Source of the DNA: Drancourtella massiliensis
GTDB lineage: Bacteria > Bacillota > Clostridia > Lachnospirales > Lachnospiraceae
NCBI RefSeq assembly: GCF_016900655.1
Contig: NZ_JACJKH010000001.1
Span: forward strand, 154,668-218,667
Reading direction: 5' to 3'
DNA length: 64,000 bases
Part shown: positions 16,669 to 25,319 of the stretch, piece by piece
Position numbering within the stretch: the stretch's first letter is position 1
Layout of the letters: every line of letters starts with the position of its first letter
Notes under the pieces: model-generated
Databases searched by the model: none
Told to the model about the DNA's origin: nothing
Seen by the model: the letters and a program-made list of their open reading frames with translations, nothing else
Made by a program: the position numbers and the translations under genes

Positions 16669-18162
16669 ATGCCGCAGAGAAGAGAGCAGAGGGAACGCAG
16701 GAGACATCATGGCCGCCGCGGTTCCCGGCATTACGACGAGAAAAAAGGGAGAAATACTCTCGGAAAAGTGATTGCAGTAATTCAGCTTCTGATTTCTGTG
16801 ATTTTTGTCGGTATCTTATTTAACAGTGGAATGATTCCGATGAAGTATCTGGCAGCAGGAGCTGTTGTGCTTCTGCTGTTGTTCGCCCTCACATTTGGAA
16901 TGCAGTATATCAGGAACAAAATTCATATTGTGGGGATTGTACTGAGTATTCTGATCAGTGCCGCACTTGCTTTCGGAACCTATTACTTTATGAATATGCA
17001 TCAGGCAATCAGTAATATCGGAGGAGCTGAGTATAAAACCGACAATATGATCGTTGTGGTCAAAAAGGAAGACAGCGCGGAGTCGATTCTGGATGCGCAG
17101 AATTATATTTTCGGAGTTCAGACGGCCGCTGATCAGACAAACAACGAAAAAATGATTACCAAGCTTTCCACACTGATCGGACAGGAGCCGAATGTGTCGG
17201 AGTTCAATACTGTTCAGGAGGAAGCACAGGCCCTTCTGGATGGTAGAATTGAGGCGGCTATCTATAATGAGGCATTCAACAGCCTGATTACAGACGAGAT
17301 TGAAGGATATGAAGATCAGGTTCGTATTCTGTATCAGTATGGAATTGATACAAAACTGGAAAAGGTAGACCAGAGCGTGACAGAACCGTTCAATGTCTAT
17401 ATCAGCGGAATCGACGTATACGGTCCGATTTCCACAAACAGCCGAAGTGATGTGAATATCATCGCAACAGTGAATCCGGAAACACGCCAGGTGCTTCTGA
17501 CAACAACGCCGCGTGACTACTACGTGACACTTCCGGGAGTTTCCGGAAACCAGCGGGACAAACTGACTCATGCCGGAATTTATGGAGTGGATGTTTCCAT
17601 GGCAACACTGGAACAGCTTTACAATACCGACATCAATTACTACGCGAGAGTGAACTTTACCTCACTGATTGAAATTGTCGATACACTTGGCGGAGTCGAC
17701 GTCAATTCCGAGTATGCTTTTGAAGCGGGAGGATATTCTTTCCAGCAGGGTGTGAACCATTTAAACGGGAAACAGGCACTTGCCTTTTCAAGGGAGCGTC
17801 ACAGCTTTGCTTCCGGTGATAACCAGCGGGGAAAGAATCAGGAAGCCGTGATCACAGCAATTATCAACAAGATGCTGACACCATCCATGCTTACGAAAGC
17901 TATGGATATTGTAAAAGAGCTTGACGACTGTGTAGAAACGAACGTATCTATGGATCAGCTTTCAAAATTGATCCAGATGCAGCTCAATTCAGGCGGCAGC
18001 TGGAGTATCCTGACCGACAATGCGATCGGAACAGGAGACAGCAATACTTGTTATTCATCCGGAAGCCAGATGCTGTATGTCATGAATCCGAATGAGGTTT
18101 CTGTAAACAGTATTTCAAGCAAGATTAACCGGATTTTAGGCGGGGAAAAAATTACACAGTAG
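16669..18162 (+). CDS. LytR-CpsA-Psr (LCP) family glycopolymer ligase
   Basis: 497 residues. A strongly basic N-terminus (RREQRERRRHHGRRG) is followed by three membrane helices, an accessory extracytoplasmic domain and the LCP domain (about 250-440) with SRSDVNIIATV, TTPRDYYVTLPG and the arginine-rich FSRERH...NQRGKNQEAV segment that binds the polyprenyl pyrophosphate in the family. LCP enzymes transfer undecaprenyl-linked glycopolymers to peptidoglycan. The start ATG 16669 lies 8 bp after AAAGGAG; an in-frame GTG overlaps it. Position inside the polysaccharide locus indicates that it attaches this polymer to the wall. Confidence 0.92.
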   Translation: MPQRREQRERRRHHGRRGSRHYDEKKGRNTLGKVIAVIQLLISVIFVGILFNSGMIPMKYLAAGAVVLLLLFALTFGMQYIRNKIHIVGIVLSILISAALAFGTYYFMNMHQAISNIGGAEYKTDNMIVVVKKEDSAESILDAQNYIFGVQTAADQTNNEKMITKLSTLIGQEPNVSEFNTVQEEAQALLDGRIEAAIYNEAFNSLITDEIEGYEDQVRILYQYGIDTKLEKVDQSVTEPFNVYISGIDVYGPISTNSRSDVNIIATVNPETRQVLLTTTPRDYYVTLPGVSGNQRDKLTHAGIYGVDVSMATLEQLYNTDINYYARVNFTSLIEIVDTLGGVDVNSEYAFEAGGYSFQQGVNHLNGKQALAFSRERHSFASGDNQRGKNQEAVITAIINKMLTPSMLTKAMDIVKELDDCVETNVSMDQLSKLIQMQLNSGGSWSILTDNAIGTGDSNTCYSSGSQMLYVMNPNEVSVNSISSKINRILGGEKITQ

Positions 18163-18199
18163 AAAGCTGTGGAAATAAAAAAATGAGGAGTAAAGTGTT

Positions 18200-20092
18200 A
18201 TGAGGAAATGGATGGCAGATAAGCTGTTTCTGTATCATTGGGTACGTATCTCAATCTTACTGTTTATCTATGATGTAATTGTAATGAATGTGTCTTACGG
18301 GCTGGCGTTATGGCTGAGATTTGATTTCCGCTTCTCGGATATTCCGCCGGAATACCTGTTCACCTGGATCAGGTATATTCCGATTCATACTGTATGCACA
18401 TTGATTCTGATGTTTGCATTTAAACTGTACCGGAGCATGTGGCGGTTCGCAAGCTTTGATGAACTGTCGAGGACCACAATTGTATGCGCGATTTCCATGG
18501 CACTTCATATTGTGGGGACTACCGTGATTTTTCAGAGAATGCCGATTTCGTATTATGTAATGGGGGGAATTCTTCAGTATTTTCTGATTACAGGCATCCG
18601 TTTCTCTTACCGGATTTACCGGATGTTTGTCACAAGGACTTCAGCAGCGGCTGTAGAAGCCAGAGATGTGAAAAATACGATGATCATCGGTGCCGGAGAG
18701 GCCGGCAGGGCAATCATCAGTGAATTTAATAAAAGCGGAGACAAGATGCACACAAGAATCCGCTGTATTATTGACGATAACAAAAACAAAAAGAACCGTT
18801 ATATCGACGGAATTCCGATTGTCGGAACAAGAGAAGATATTCCTGAGATGGTAAAAAAATATCAGATTCAGAAAATTATCTTTGCAATTCCTGCGATTTC
18901 GGCTTCTGAAAAGAAAAATATTCTCGAGATCTGCAAGGAGACGGGATGTGAAATGCAGATCGTTCCGGCTGTCTATCAGCTGGTTAACGGCGAAGTAAAA
19001 GTAAGTTCGATCCGTCCGGTAGAGATCGAAGAGCTTCTCGGACGGGAAAGCATCCGGATGGACCTTGCAGAGATTTCCGGATATGTAAAAGACAAAGTCG
19101 TACTTGTCACAGGAGGCGGCGGTTCCATCGGAAGCGAGCTCTGCCGGCAGATTGCGGCATACGGTGCAAAACAGCTGATTATATTTGACATTTACGAAAA
19201 TAATGCCTATGATATTGAACAGGAGCTGAGAAGGAAATATCCGTCATTAAATCTGGTCGCATTGATCGGATCTGTGCGGGATACCGGATGTCTGGAAAAG
19301 GTATTCTCCACGTATCATCCACAGCTCGTTTTCCATGCGGCAGCACACAAACATGTACCGCTGATGGAGACAAGCCCGAATGAGGCAATCAAAAATAATG
19401 TATTCGGAACCTACAATACTGCAAAACTCGCCAACGAGTACGGTGTAGAAAGATTTGTCCTGATTTCGACGGACAAGGCGGTCAATCCGACCAATATCAT
19501 GGGTGCCAGCAAGAGAATGTGCGAGATGGTCATTCAGATGATGTCACGCCATTCCAAAGGAACCACCTTTGCGGCAGTACGTTTCGGAAACGTACTGGGA
19601 AGCAACGGAAGCGTAATTCCGCTGTTTAAAAAGCAGATCGCAGAGGGCGGACCGGTTACCGTCACACATCCGGATATCATCCGGTACTTCATGACGATTC
19701 CGGAGGCAGTATCCCTTGTGCTGACTGCAGGTTCCTACGCAGAAGGCGGCGAGATCTTCGTTCTCGATATGGGAGAACCGGTCAAGATCCTCGACCTTGC
19801 CACCAACCTGATTAAACTTTCCGGACTGAAACCGGGAGTGGATATCGAAATTAAATTTACTGGCCTCCGACCTGGAGAAAAGCTTTACGAAGAGCTTTTA
19901 ATGGCAGAGGAAGGTCTGCACAAAACAGATAACAATCTGATTTTCATTGGAGAACCGATCGATATGGATGATGATAAATTCCTGATGGAGCTTGCAGAAC
20001 TGAAAGATGCATGCTACAAGGAAGTATCGGATGTCAAAGAACGGGTATCCAGAATCGTACCTACTTATCAGTATAAGAAAAAAGAAAAATAA
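18200..20092 (+). CDS. Membrane nucleotide-sugar 4,6-dehydratase (PglF/CapD-like)
   Basis: 630 residues: four N-terminal membrane helices (about 15-130), a first Rossmann domain with IIGAGEAGRAI, and a C-terminal SDR dehydratase domain beginning at VLVTGGGGSIGSELC. The catalytic region ISTDKAVNPTNIMGASKRM has Met in place of the usual SDR tyrosine (MGASK), as in the FlaA1/PglF group. The predicted reaction is UDP-GlcNAc to UDP-4-keto-6-deoxy-GlcNAc. The product is the substrate for the aminotransferase at 20935, with the transferase at 22204 as the next step. It is the last gene before the LoaP leader. Ribosome site TGAGGAG. Confidence 0.92.
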   Translation: MRKWMADKLFLYHWVRISILLFIYDVIVMNVSYGLALWLRFDFRFSDIPPEYLFTWIRYIPIHTVCTLILMFAFKLYRSMWRFASFDELSRTTIVCAISMALHIVGTTVIFQRMPISYYVMGGILQYFLITGIRFSYRIYRMFVTRTSAAAVEARDVKNTMIIGAGEAGRAIISEFNKSGDKMHTRIRCIIDDNKNKKNRYIDGIPIVGTREDIPEMVKKYQIQKIIFAIPAISASEKKNILEICKETGCEMQIVPAVYQLVNGEVKVSSIRPVEIEELLGRESIRMDLAEISGYVKDKVVLVTGGGGSIGSELCRQIAAYGAKQLIIFDIYENNAYDIEQELRRKYPSLNLVALIGSVRDTGCLEKVFSTYHPQLVFHAAAHKHVPLMETSPNEAIKNNVFGTYNTAKLANEYGVERFVLISTDKAVNPTNIMGASKRMCEMVIQMMSRHSKGTTFAAVRFGNVLGSNGSVIPLFKKQIAEGGPVTVTHPDIIRYFMTIPEAVSLVLTAGSYAEGGEIFVLDMGEPVKILDLATNLIKLSGLKPGVDIEIKFTGLRPGEKLYEELLMAEEGLHKTDNNLIFIGEPIDMDDDKFLMELAELKDACYKEVSDVKERVSRIVPTYQYKKKEK

Positions 20093-20186
20093 CAAAGTCG
20101 TTTTGGACTTGAAAATATCTTAACCAAATCAAATCGTCGCTTTGTCGCGTTTGAATGGGAAAGTGGTCATTATGGAATATCGTGAT

Positions 20187-20210
20187 TCACCCGGAAAAGC
20201 GTCCGGGTGA
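20187..20210 (+). promoter_or_regulatory. Conserved-looking RNA hairpin in the loaP leader (candidate LoaP target)
   Basis: TCACCCGGA / TCCGGGTGA form a perfect 9-bp stem with a 6-nt loop AAAGCG. It stands 7 nt before the leader terminator and is not followed by a U-tract. LoaP proteins are known to recognise an RNA hairpin in the 5' leader of their target operons, so this is the obvious candidate; assignment is inference. Confidence 0.5.
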
Positions 20211-20216
20211 AATGGC

Positions 20217-20271
20217 GAAGCATACCCTTTTTACTTTCATGATTTGGAAGTGAAAAGAGTATGCTTTTTTC
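20217..20271 (+). terminator. Intrinsic terminator upstream of loaP
   Basis: AGCATAC..CTTTTTACTTTC pairs with GGAAGTGAAAAG..GTATGCT (one internal mismatch and a few G-U pairs), loop about 7 nt, then TTTTTT at 20265-20270. The stem is about 19 bp. It lies between the dehydratase gene and loaP. Confidence 0.85.
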
Positions 20272-20357
20272 ATGCAGAATATTTCAAAAAAGCGACTTCC
20301 CTCACAATTTAATGAAATGAAATACGACAAGGCCTCATTTGAAGAAAGAGGACTTCT

Positions 20358-20870
20358 ATGTGGTATGTAGTACAGGTACGCACAGGTACCGAGGAAGAGA
20401 TCATCACACAATGTGAAAAAACGATCGATCACGGGATTTTAAAGCGCTGCTTTATCCCTTACTATGAATCAATGAAGAAGTACAAAGGAGAATGGCATCT
20501 GGAGCAGAAAATTCTGTTTCCAGGATACGTTTTCATGATTACAGACGAAATGGAACAACTGTATCTTGGCCTGAAAAATGTGATCGGCCTTACAAAGCTG
20601 ATCGGGACAGGACGGGAAATCATTCCGCTAAAACAGGAGGAAGTAGACTTCCTGACCGAATTTGGAAAAGAAAAACAGGTTGTTGAGATGTCAACCGGGA
20701 TCATTGAAAACGGCCGGATCCGGATCACCGATGGCCCATTGAAAGGACGCGAAGCCATGATCCGCAAAATCGACCGGCATAAGCGAAAAGCAAGCCTTGA
20801 GATCCCGATGTTCGGGAGAATCCTGGAGACCCAGGCAGGTCTGGAAATTATAGAAAAAATTGAAAAATAA
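20358..20870 (+). CDS. loaP: LoaP-type NusG paralogue (transcription antiterminator)
   Basis: 170 residues with an N-terminal NGN domain opening with WYVVQVRTGTEEE and containing PGYVFM, and a C-terminal KOW domain with GRIRITDGPLKGREAMI. Short NusG paralogues of this type (LoaP in Firmicutes, UpxY/RfaH functionally elsewhere) bind RNA polymerase and suppress termination within long polysaccharide or antibiotic operons. Context agrees: terminators stand immediately upstream (20217-20271) and downstream (20881-20907), and a long glycan operon follows. The housekeeping nusG would be longer-conserved and next to secE, which is not seen here. Ribosome site AGAGGA. Confidence 0.88.
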   Translation: MWYVVQVRTGTEEEIITQCEKTIDHGILKRCFIPYYESMKKYKGEWHLEQKILFPGYVFMITDEMEQLYLGLKNVIGLTKLIGTGREIIPLKQEEVDFLTEFGKEKQVVEMSTGIIENGRIRITDGPLKGREAMIRKIDRHKRKASLEIPMFGRILETQAGLEIIEKIEK

Positions 20871-20880
20871 AGGAAAAACA

Positions 20881-20907
20881 GTCTGGAAAAACTTCCGGGC
20901 TTTTTTT
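20881..20907 (+). terminator. Intrinsic terminator between loaP and the glycan cassette
   Basis: GTCTGGAA / TTCCGGGC form an 8-bp stem (two G-U pairs) with a 4-nt loop, followed by seven T residues (20901-20907). The next start codon is 28 bp away, so polymerase must pass it to reach the cassette, a natural point of LoaP control. Confidence 0.75.
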
Positions 20908-20934
20908 AGTGGAAAAAAAGAGGAGTGAGGGAAG

Positions 20935-22194
20935 ATGAGTAAGAAGATGGAACCATTTTCATCAAAGGTATGGCTTTCCAGTCCGACCATGCACGGCCCG
21001 GAACTGGAGTATGTAAAAGAAGCATATGAAACCAACTGGATGTCAACCGTTGGGGAAAATATTAATGAGACAGAACGGCTTGCCTGTGAAAAAGTCGGCT
21101 GTAAGTATGCGGTGGCATTATCAGCCGGAACAGCAGCACTTCATATGGCGGTGAAGCTGGCAGGAGTAAAGCCGGGAGATAAGGTGTTATGCTCAGATAT
21201 GACATTTGATGCCACGGTGAATCCGGTTGTTTATGAAGGCGGTGTTCCGGTATTTATCGATACAGAGTACGACACCTGGAATATGGATCCGGTGTCCTTG
21301 GAAAAAGCGTTTGAACTCTATCCGGAAGTAAAAGTTGTTGTTGTAGCACATCTTTATGGAACACCGGGAAAAATCGATGAAATCCGGGAAATTTGTGACC
21401 GACATGGCGCAGTTATTATTGAAGATGCCGCAGAATCTCTCGGAGCAACCTATAAAGGTGTCCAGACTGGAACTTTTGGAACGTATAACTGCATTTCCTT
21501 TAATGGAAACAAGATTATCACAGGATCATCCGGAGGAATGCTTCTGACAGATGATGAAGAAGCAGCAAAGAAAGTGCGGAAATGGTCTACTCAGTCCAGA
21601 GAAAACGCACCGTGGTACCAGCATGAGGAACTGGGATACAACTACCGGATGAGTAACGTGATTGCAGGAGTGGTCAGAGGACAGTTCCCATACCTGGAGG
21701 AACATATCGCACAGAAGAAAGCAATTTATGAGAGATATAAAGAAGGCTTCAAAGACCTTCCAGTGAAAATGAATCCATATGATGAAGAAAACAGTGAGCC
21801 GAACTTCTGGCTGAGCTGTATAGTAATCGATCCGGAAGCTATGTGCAAGCAGGTACGGGGAGAACAGGAAGCACTGTATATCAGTGAGCCGGGAAAGAGC
21901 TGTCCGACAGAGATCCTGGAAACACTGGCATCCTATAACGCAGAAGGACGTCCGGTATGGAAACCGATGCACATGCAGCCGATTTACAGGATGAACGGAT
22001 TTGTCACAAGAGAAGGAAATGGACGGGCAAAGACCAATGCCTATATTGCAGGGGGAACCGTAGGACAGGATGGAAGACCGCTGGATGTGGGAATGGATAT
22101 CTTTCAGAGGGGACTGTGTCTGCCGAGTGATAATAAAATGACGGTGGAAGAGCAGGAGAAAGTGATCGAGATTGTGAAGGGATGTTTTGAGTAG
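20935..22194 (+). CDS. DegT/DnrJ/EryC1 aminotransferase (PglE-like)
   Basis: 419-residue PLP-dependent sugar aminotransferase. The cofactor lysine is K193 in SFNGNKIITGSSGG, and VIIEDAAESLGA holds the aspartate that contacts the pyridine nitrogen. Closest in pattern to enzymes that aminate UDP-4-keto-6-deoxy-GlcNAc (PglE/PseC-type with SFNGNKIIT). Substrate would come from the dehydratase at 18200. Product: a UDP-4-amino-4,6-dideoxy-N-acetylhexosamine. It overlaps nothing and is followed 9 bp later by the phosphoglycosyl transferase gene. First gene after the second terminator. Its base composition is like the upstream genes, not like the AT-rich cassette. Confidence 0.88.
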   Translation: MSKKMEPFSSKVWLSSPTMHGPELEYVKEAYETNWMSTVGENINETERLACEKVGCKYAVALSAGTAALHMAVKLAGVKPGDKVLCSDMTFDATVNPVVYEGGVPVFIDTEYDTWNMDPVSLEKAFELYPEVKVVVVAHLYGTPGKIDEIREICDRHGAVIIEDAAESLGATYKGVQTGTFGTYNCISFNGNKIITGSSGGMLLTDDEEAAKKVRKWSTQSRENAPWYQHEELGYNYRMSNVIAGVVRGQFPYLEEHIAQKKAIYERYKEGFKDLPVKMNPYDEENSEPNFWLSCIVIDPEAMCKQVRGEQEALYISEPGKSCPTEILETLASYNAEGRPVWKPMHMQPIYRMNGFVTREGNGRAKTNAYIAGGTVGQDGRPLDVGMDIFQRGLCLPSDNKMTVEEQEKVIEIVKGCFE

Positions 22195-22203
22195 GTGTCT
22201 GAT

Positions 22204-22833
22204 ATGAGAAGAAGAAAAGGATTTTATGAGGCGTGCATAAAAAGACCACTGGATTTTGTATGTGCGTTAGGTGGAATTATTGTATTAAGTCCGGTGTTGT
22301 TGATCACAGCAGGACTTGTAAAAATCAAGCTTGGAAGTCCGGTGATTTTCAAGCAGGAACGGCCTGGAAAAGGAGAAAAAATTTTTGAACTTTACAAGTT
22401 TCGCACCATGACAGATGAAAGAGATATAAATGGCGATTTACTTTCCAATGAAGAAAGAATGACAGTATTTGGAGAGAAATTAAGGCGTACAAGTTTAGAT
22501 GAACTTCCGGAGTTGTTTAATATATTGAAAGGTGATATGAGTATTATCGGGCCGCGTCCATTACTTACAAAATATTTGCCCTTATATAATAGTGAACAAA
22601 GGAAACGTCATTTAGTTAGACCTGGTTTAACAGGTCTTGCCCAAGTAAATGGCAGAAATCATTTGTCCTGGGAAGAAAAATTTAAATTAGATACATTATA
22701 TGTAAAAAAGTTATCTTTTAGAATGGATGTTCAAATTTTTCTAAAAACAATTGCAACTGTTTTAAAAAGAGAAGGAATTACTAGTGAAACGTCTGTGACA
22801 ATGGAACCATTTGAAGGAAACAACAATCAGTAG
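22204..22833 (+). CDS. Polyprenyl-phosphate sugar-1-phosphate transferase (PglC-like)
   Basis: 209 residues, small monotopic phosphoglycosyl transferase that starts glycan assembly by moving a sugar-1-phosphate from UDP-sugar to undecaprenyl phosphate. It has one membrane-associated helix (about 17-38, VCALGGIIVLSPVLLITAG) and the family core KQERPGKGEKIFELYKFRTM, RTSLDELPELFNILKGDMS, GPRPLL and RPGLTGLAQVNGRN. The D-E pair of SLDELPE is the catalytic dyad. Start ATG 22204 is 6 bp after AGGTG; a GTG at 22195 lacks a site. Base composition changes from GC-moderate to AT-rich within this gene (around 22400-22600), which may mark a recombination point. Confidence 0.92.
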   Translation: MRRRKGFYEACIKRPLDFVCALGGIIVLSPVLLITAGLVKIKLGSPVIFKQERPGKGEKIFELYKFRTMTDERDINGDLLSNEERMTVFGEKLRRTSLDELPELFNILKGDMSIIGPRPLLTKYLPLYNSEQRKRHLVRPGLTGLAQVNGRNHLSWEEKFKLDTLYVKKLSFRMDVQIFLKTIATVLKREGITSETSVTMEPFEGNNNQ

Positions 22834-22896
22834 TTAATGTGATCCTTTGGATGGCATTTACTATATATTTTCACAAAAAGGAAAGGAAGTAAAGAA

Positions 22897-23136
22897 ATGA
22901 GTAATTTAGAAAAGTATCAGAAAATTTTTATGGATTTATTTCAGGTAGAAAAAGAGGAATTAAATGAGTCCTTTTCATTTGCAGGAGAGGAAAGATGGGA
23001 TTCAGTGACACACTTATCATTAATTGCAGAATTAGAAGATACATTTGGAATTATGTTTGAGACAGATGACATTCTGAATTATGGGTCGTATTTAAATGGA
23101 ATCAATATCTTAAAAAAATATGGAGTTGAGTTTTAA
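22897..23136 (+). CDS. Acyl carrier protein-like protein
   Basis: 79 residues with the carrier protein motif WDSVTHLSLIAELEDTFGI, so S36 is the expected phosphopantetheine site. It is followed 11 bp later by an SDR reductase and then an acyl-activating ligase, so it is a dedicated carrier for a small acyl group and not the housekeeping fatty-acid ACP. The likely use is acylation of a sugar amine in the same cluster (inference). Ribosome site AAGGAAG. Confidence 0.87.
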   Translation: MSNLEKYQKIFMDLFQVEKEELNESFSFAGEERWDSVTHLSLIAELEDTFGIMFETDDILNYGSYLNGINILKKYGVEF

Positions 23137-23147
23137 GGAGAAAATAA

Positions 23148-23900
23148 ATGAAAACATTATTAGAAGGAAAAGTGGGAATTGTTACTGGATCAGCAAGAGG
23201 TATCGGGGCGATGATTTCCCAATTTTTTGTTGAATGTGGAGCAACTGTTTATGCAAATGATCGAAATATCGAAAAAATGCATGAGTGGATCGAAACATTA
23301 GATAAAGATCTTCAGAAAAATGTAAAACCGATTGAATTTGATATTACAAATTCAGATGAGGTACGGAAAGAAATAATGAAGATAAAACAAGAAAGTGGGA
23401 AAATAGACTTCTTGGTTAATAACGCAGGGATTGAGTTTAATGAATTAATAGGAATGATTTCAAAATCAAATATGGAAAAAATGTTTCAAGTTAATGTATT
23501 TGGAACAATAGAAATGTTGCAGACCGTAAGCAGAATTATGGGACGTCAGGAAAATGGTGGTAGCATTGTAAATATTTCTTCTATGGTTGGGCTTAGAGGG
23601 AATAAAGGTCAACTGGTATATTCTGCTACCAAGGGAGCAGTTATTGCCTTGACTAAATCAGCAGCGAAAGAATTGGCACCTAAAAAAATCCGTGTAAATT
23701 CTATTGCTCCAGGTTTAACCAAGACTGACATGATGGATGCTGCGGATTTGGAAAAACTGCAAAATAGAATTAATAATATTTGTATGGGAAGAATTGCAGT
23801 TCCAAAAGATATTGCAAAAGCCTGTGCTTTTTTTGTTTCCGATTTGTCAGAATATGTATCGGGTCAGGTATTGGCAGTCGATGGCTGTACAATTATGTAG
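23148..23900 (+). CDS. SDR-family oxidoreductase (3-oxoacyl-ACP reductase-like)
   Basis: 250-residue classical short-chain dehydrogenase. Cofactor motif GSARGIGAM near the N-terminus, NNAGIE, catalytic serine in VNISSMVG and the YxxxK pair in YSATKGA, then IAPGLTKTDM and the C-terminal GQVLAVDGC. FabG-like enzymes reduce 3-oxoacyl-ACP with NADPH. With the adjacent ACP it would reduce a short 3-oxoacyl group to 3-hydroxyacyl; a sugar substrate is an alternative. Spacing 11 bp to acp and 12 bp to the ligase. Confidence 0.85.
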   Translation: MKTLLEGKVGIVTGSARGIGAMISQFFVECGATVYANDRNIEKMHEWIETLDKDLQKNVKPIEFDITNSDEVRKEIMKIKQESGKIDFLVNNAGIEFNELIGMISKSNMEKMFQVNVFGTIEMLQTVSRIMGRQENGGSIVNISSMVGLRGNKGQLVYSATKGAVIALTKSAAKELAPKKIRVNSIAPGLTKTDMMDAADLEKLQNRINNICMGRIAVPKDIAKACAFFVSDLSEYVSGQVLAVDGCTIM

Positions 23901-23912
23901 GAGGGAAATAAG

Positions 23913-25319
23913 ATGTTTTTAGATATTGATAAAAAAGATCCGAAAAGAATTGCAGCAGTAGAAGATACAGGGAAGCAAATTACATATGGAGAGCTATGTG
24001 ATTTAAGTAATGAAATAGTCGAAGCCATTCCGGAACGAAGTATTATATTCTGTTTATGTGAAAACACAATTGGAGCTTTGTCAGGATATATTGGTTGTTT
24101 GTCTCATAAAATTGTTCCTCTTTTACTTGCAGCAAATACAGATCAAGAATTACTTGTTAAATTAATCGAGACATATGAACCCCAGTTTTTTTGGTGCCCA
24201 GAAGAGAAAGAATTACCATTACAAACTGAGATGATAATTCAGAAAGCGGGATATAAGCTTGTAAAAACAGAATATAAACAGTATGAAATTAATGAAAAAC
24301 TTTCTCTTCTATTAACGACTTCTGGATCTACAGGAAGTCCAAAGTTGGTTCGATATAAATATGGAAATCTGGAAGCAAATGCAAAAAATGTTGCGAAAGT
24401 ATTTGGATGGACAGAAATGGAAAGACCAGTCATCGATCTTCCTATGCAGTATACGATGGGGCTTAATGTTATCAATACCCATTTATATGTTGGAGCCACA
24501 TTGATTATGACAACTCAGAATTTGGTTAGTAGAGATTTTTGGAACTATATTGAAGAGCAGAAAGCAACAAATTTTACAGGTGTACCTTTTAGCTATGAAG
24601 TATTTTTCAAGTTGAGATTTAATAAGAAGGAATTTCCAACCTTAACTACGTTAGCAGAAGGGGGAGGAAAGCTTACAGATACTATGTTTATGGATCTGGT
24701 TGAATATTCCCAAAAATATAACAAGAGATTTTGTGCGACATTCGGAACTACAGAAACATCAGCGCGACTTGCTTATCTTGATCCAGATAGAGCAAAAGAA
24801 AAATGTGGAAGTATTGGTAAAGCCATTCCGGAAGGTGAACTTTTTCTAATAGATAAGAACGGACAGGAAATCCAAGAGATGGAAGCGGAAGGAGAAATGG
24901 GATATCGAGGACCTAACGTAACAATGGGGTATGGTATTTGTAAAGAAGATCTAAAGTTAGGAGATGTTTGGAAAGGGGAGTATAGAACAGGAGATATTGC
25001 AAGAAGAGACTCTGAAGGATTTTATTACATTATAGGAAGAATTTCTAGATTTTTAAAAATTTATGGTCATAGAATTAGTCTTGACCAGTGTGAAAAATTG
25101 ATCAAGACGAAATTTGCAATTGACTGTGCATGTACAGGTAATGATAAATGCTTGAAAATTTTTATTACAGAAGAGCAGTATTCTAAAGATATATTAAAAT
25201 ATTTAAGTGAAAAACTTCATCTCATGCAGAATGTAATGAAGATATCTGTAATAGAAGCAATTCCTAGAAATGAGTCTGGAAAGATTAAATACGCGGTTTT
25301 GAACAAAATGGAGTTATAA
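23913..25319 (+). CDS. ANL-superfamily acyl-activating ligase
   Basis: 468-residue adenylate-forming enzyme. The P-loop-like motif LLTTSGSTGSPKLVR is at about 133-147, ATFGTTETSARL follows in mid-protein, then YRTGDIARRDSEGFYYIIGR with the adenylate-binding aspartate, and the C-terminal lysine motif ESGKIKY (K457). It activates a carboxylic acid as acyl-AMP and loads it onto a thiol, here probably the carrier protein two genes upstream. The acid is not predictable. The stop overlaps the next start (wzx) by 1 bp (TAATG), showing tight coupling. Confidence 0.87.
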   Translation: MFLDIDKKDPKRIAAVEDTGKQITYGELCDLSNEIVEAIPERSIIFCLCENTIGALSGYIGCLSHKIVPLLLAANTDQELLVKLIETYEPQFFWCPEEKELPLQTEMIIQKAGYKLVKTEYKQYEINEKLSLLLTTSGSTGSPKLVRYKYGNLEANAKNVAKVFGWTEMERPVIDLPMQYTMGLNVINTHLYVGATLIMTTQNLVSRDFWNYIEEQKATNFTGVPFSYEVFFKLRFNKKEFPTLTTLAEGGGKLTDTMFMDLVEYSQKYNKRFCATFGTTETSARLAYLDPDRAKEKCGSIGKAIPEGELFLIDKNGQEIQEMEAEGEMGYRGPNVTMGYGICKEDLKLGDVWKGEYRTGDIARRDSEGFYYIIGRISRFLKIYGHRISLDQCEKLIKTKFAIDCACTGNDKCLKIFITEEQYSKDILKYLSEKLHLMQNVMKISVIEAIPRNESGKIKYAVLNKMEL

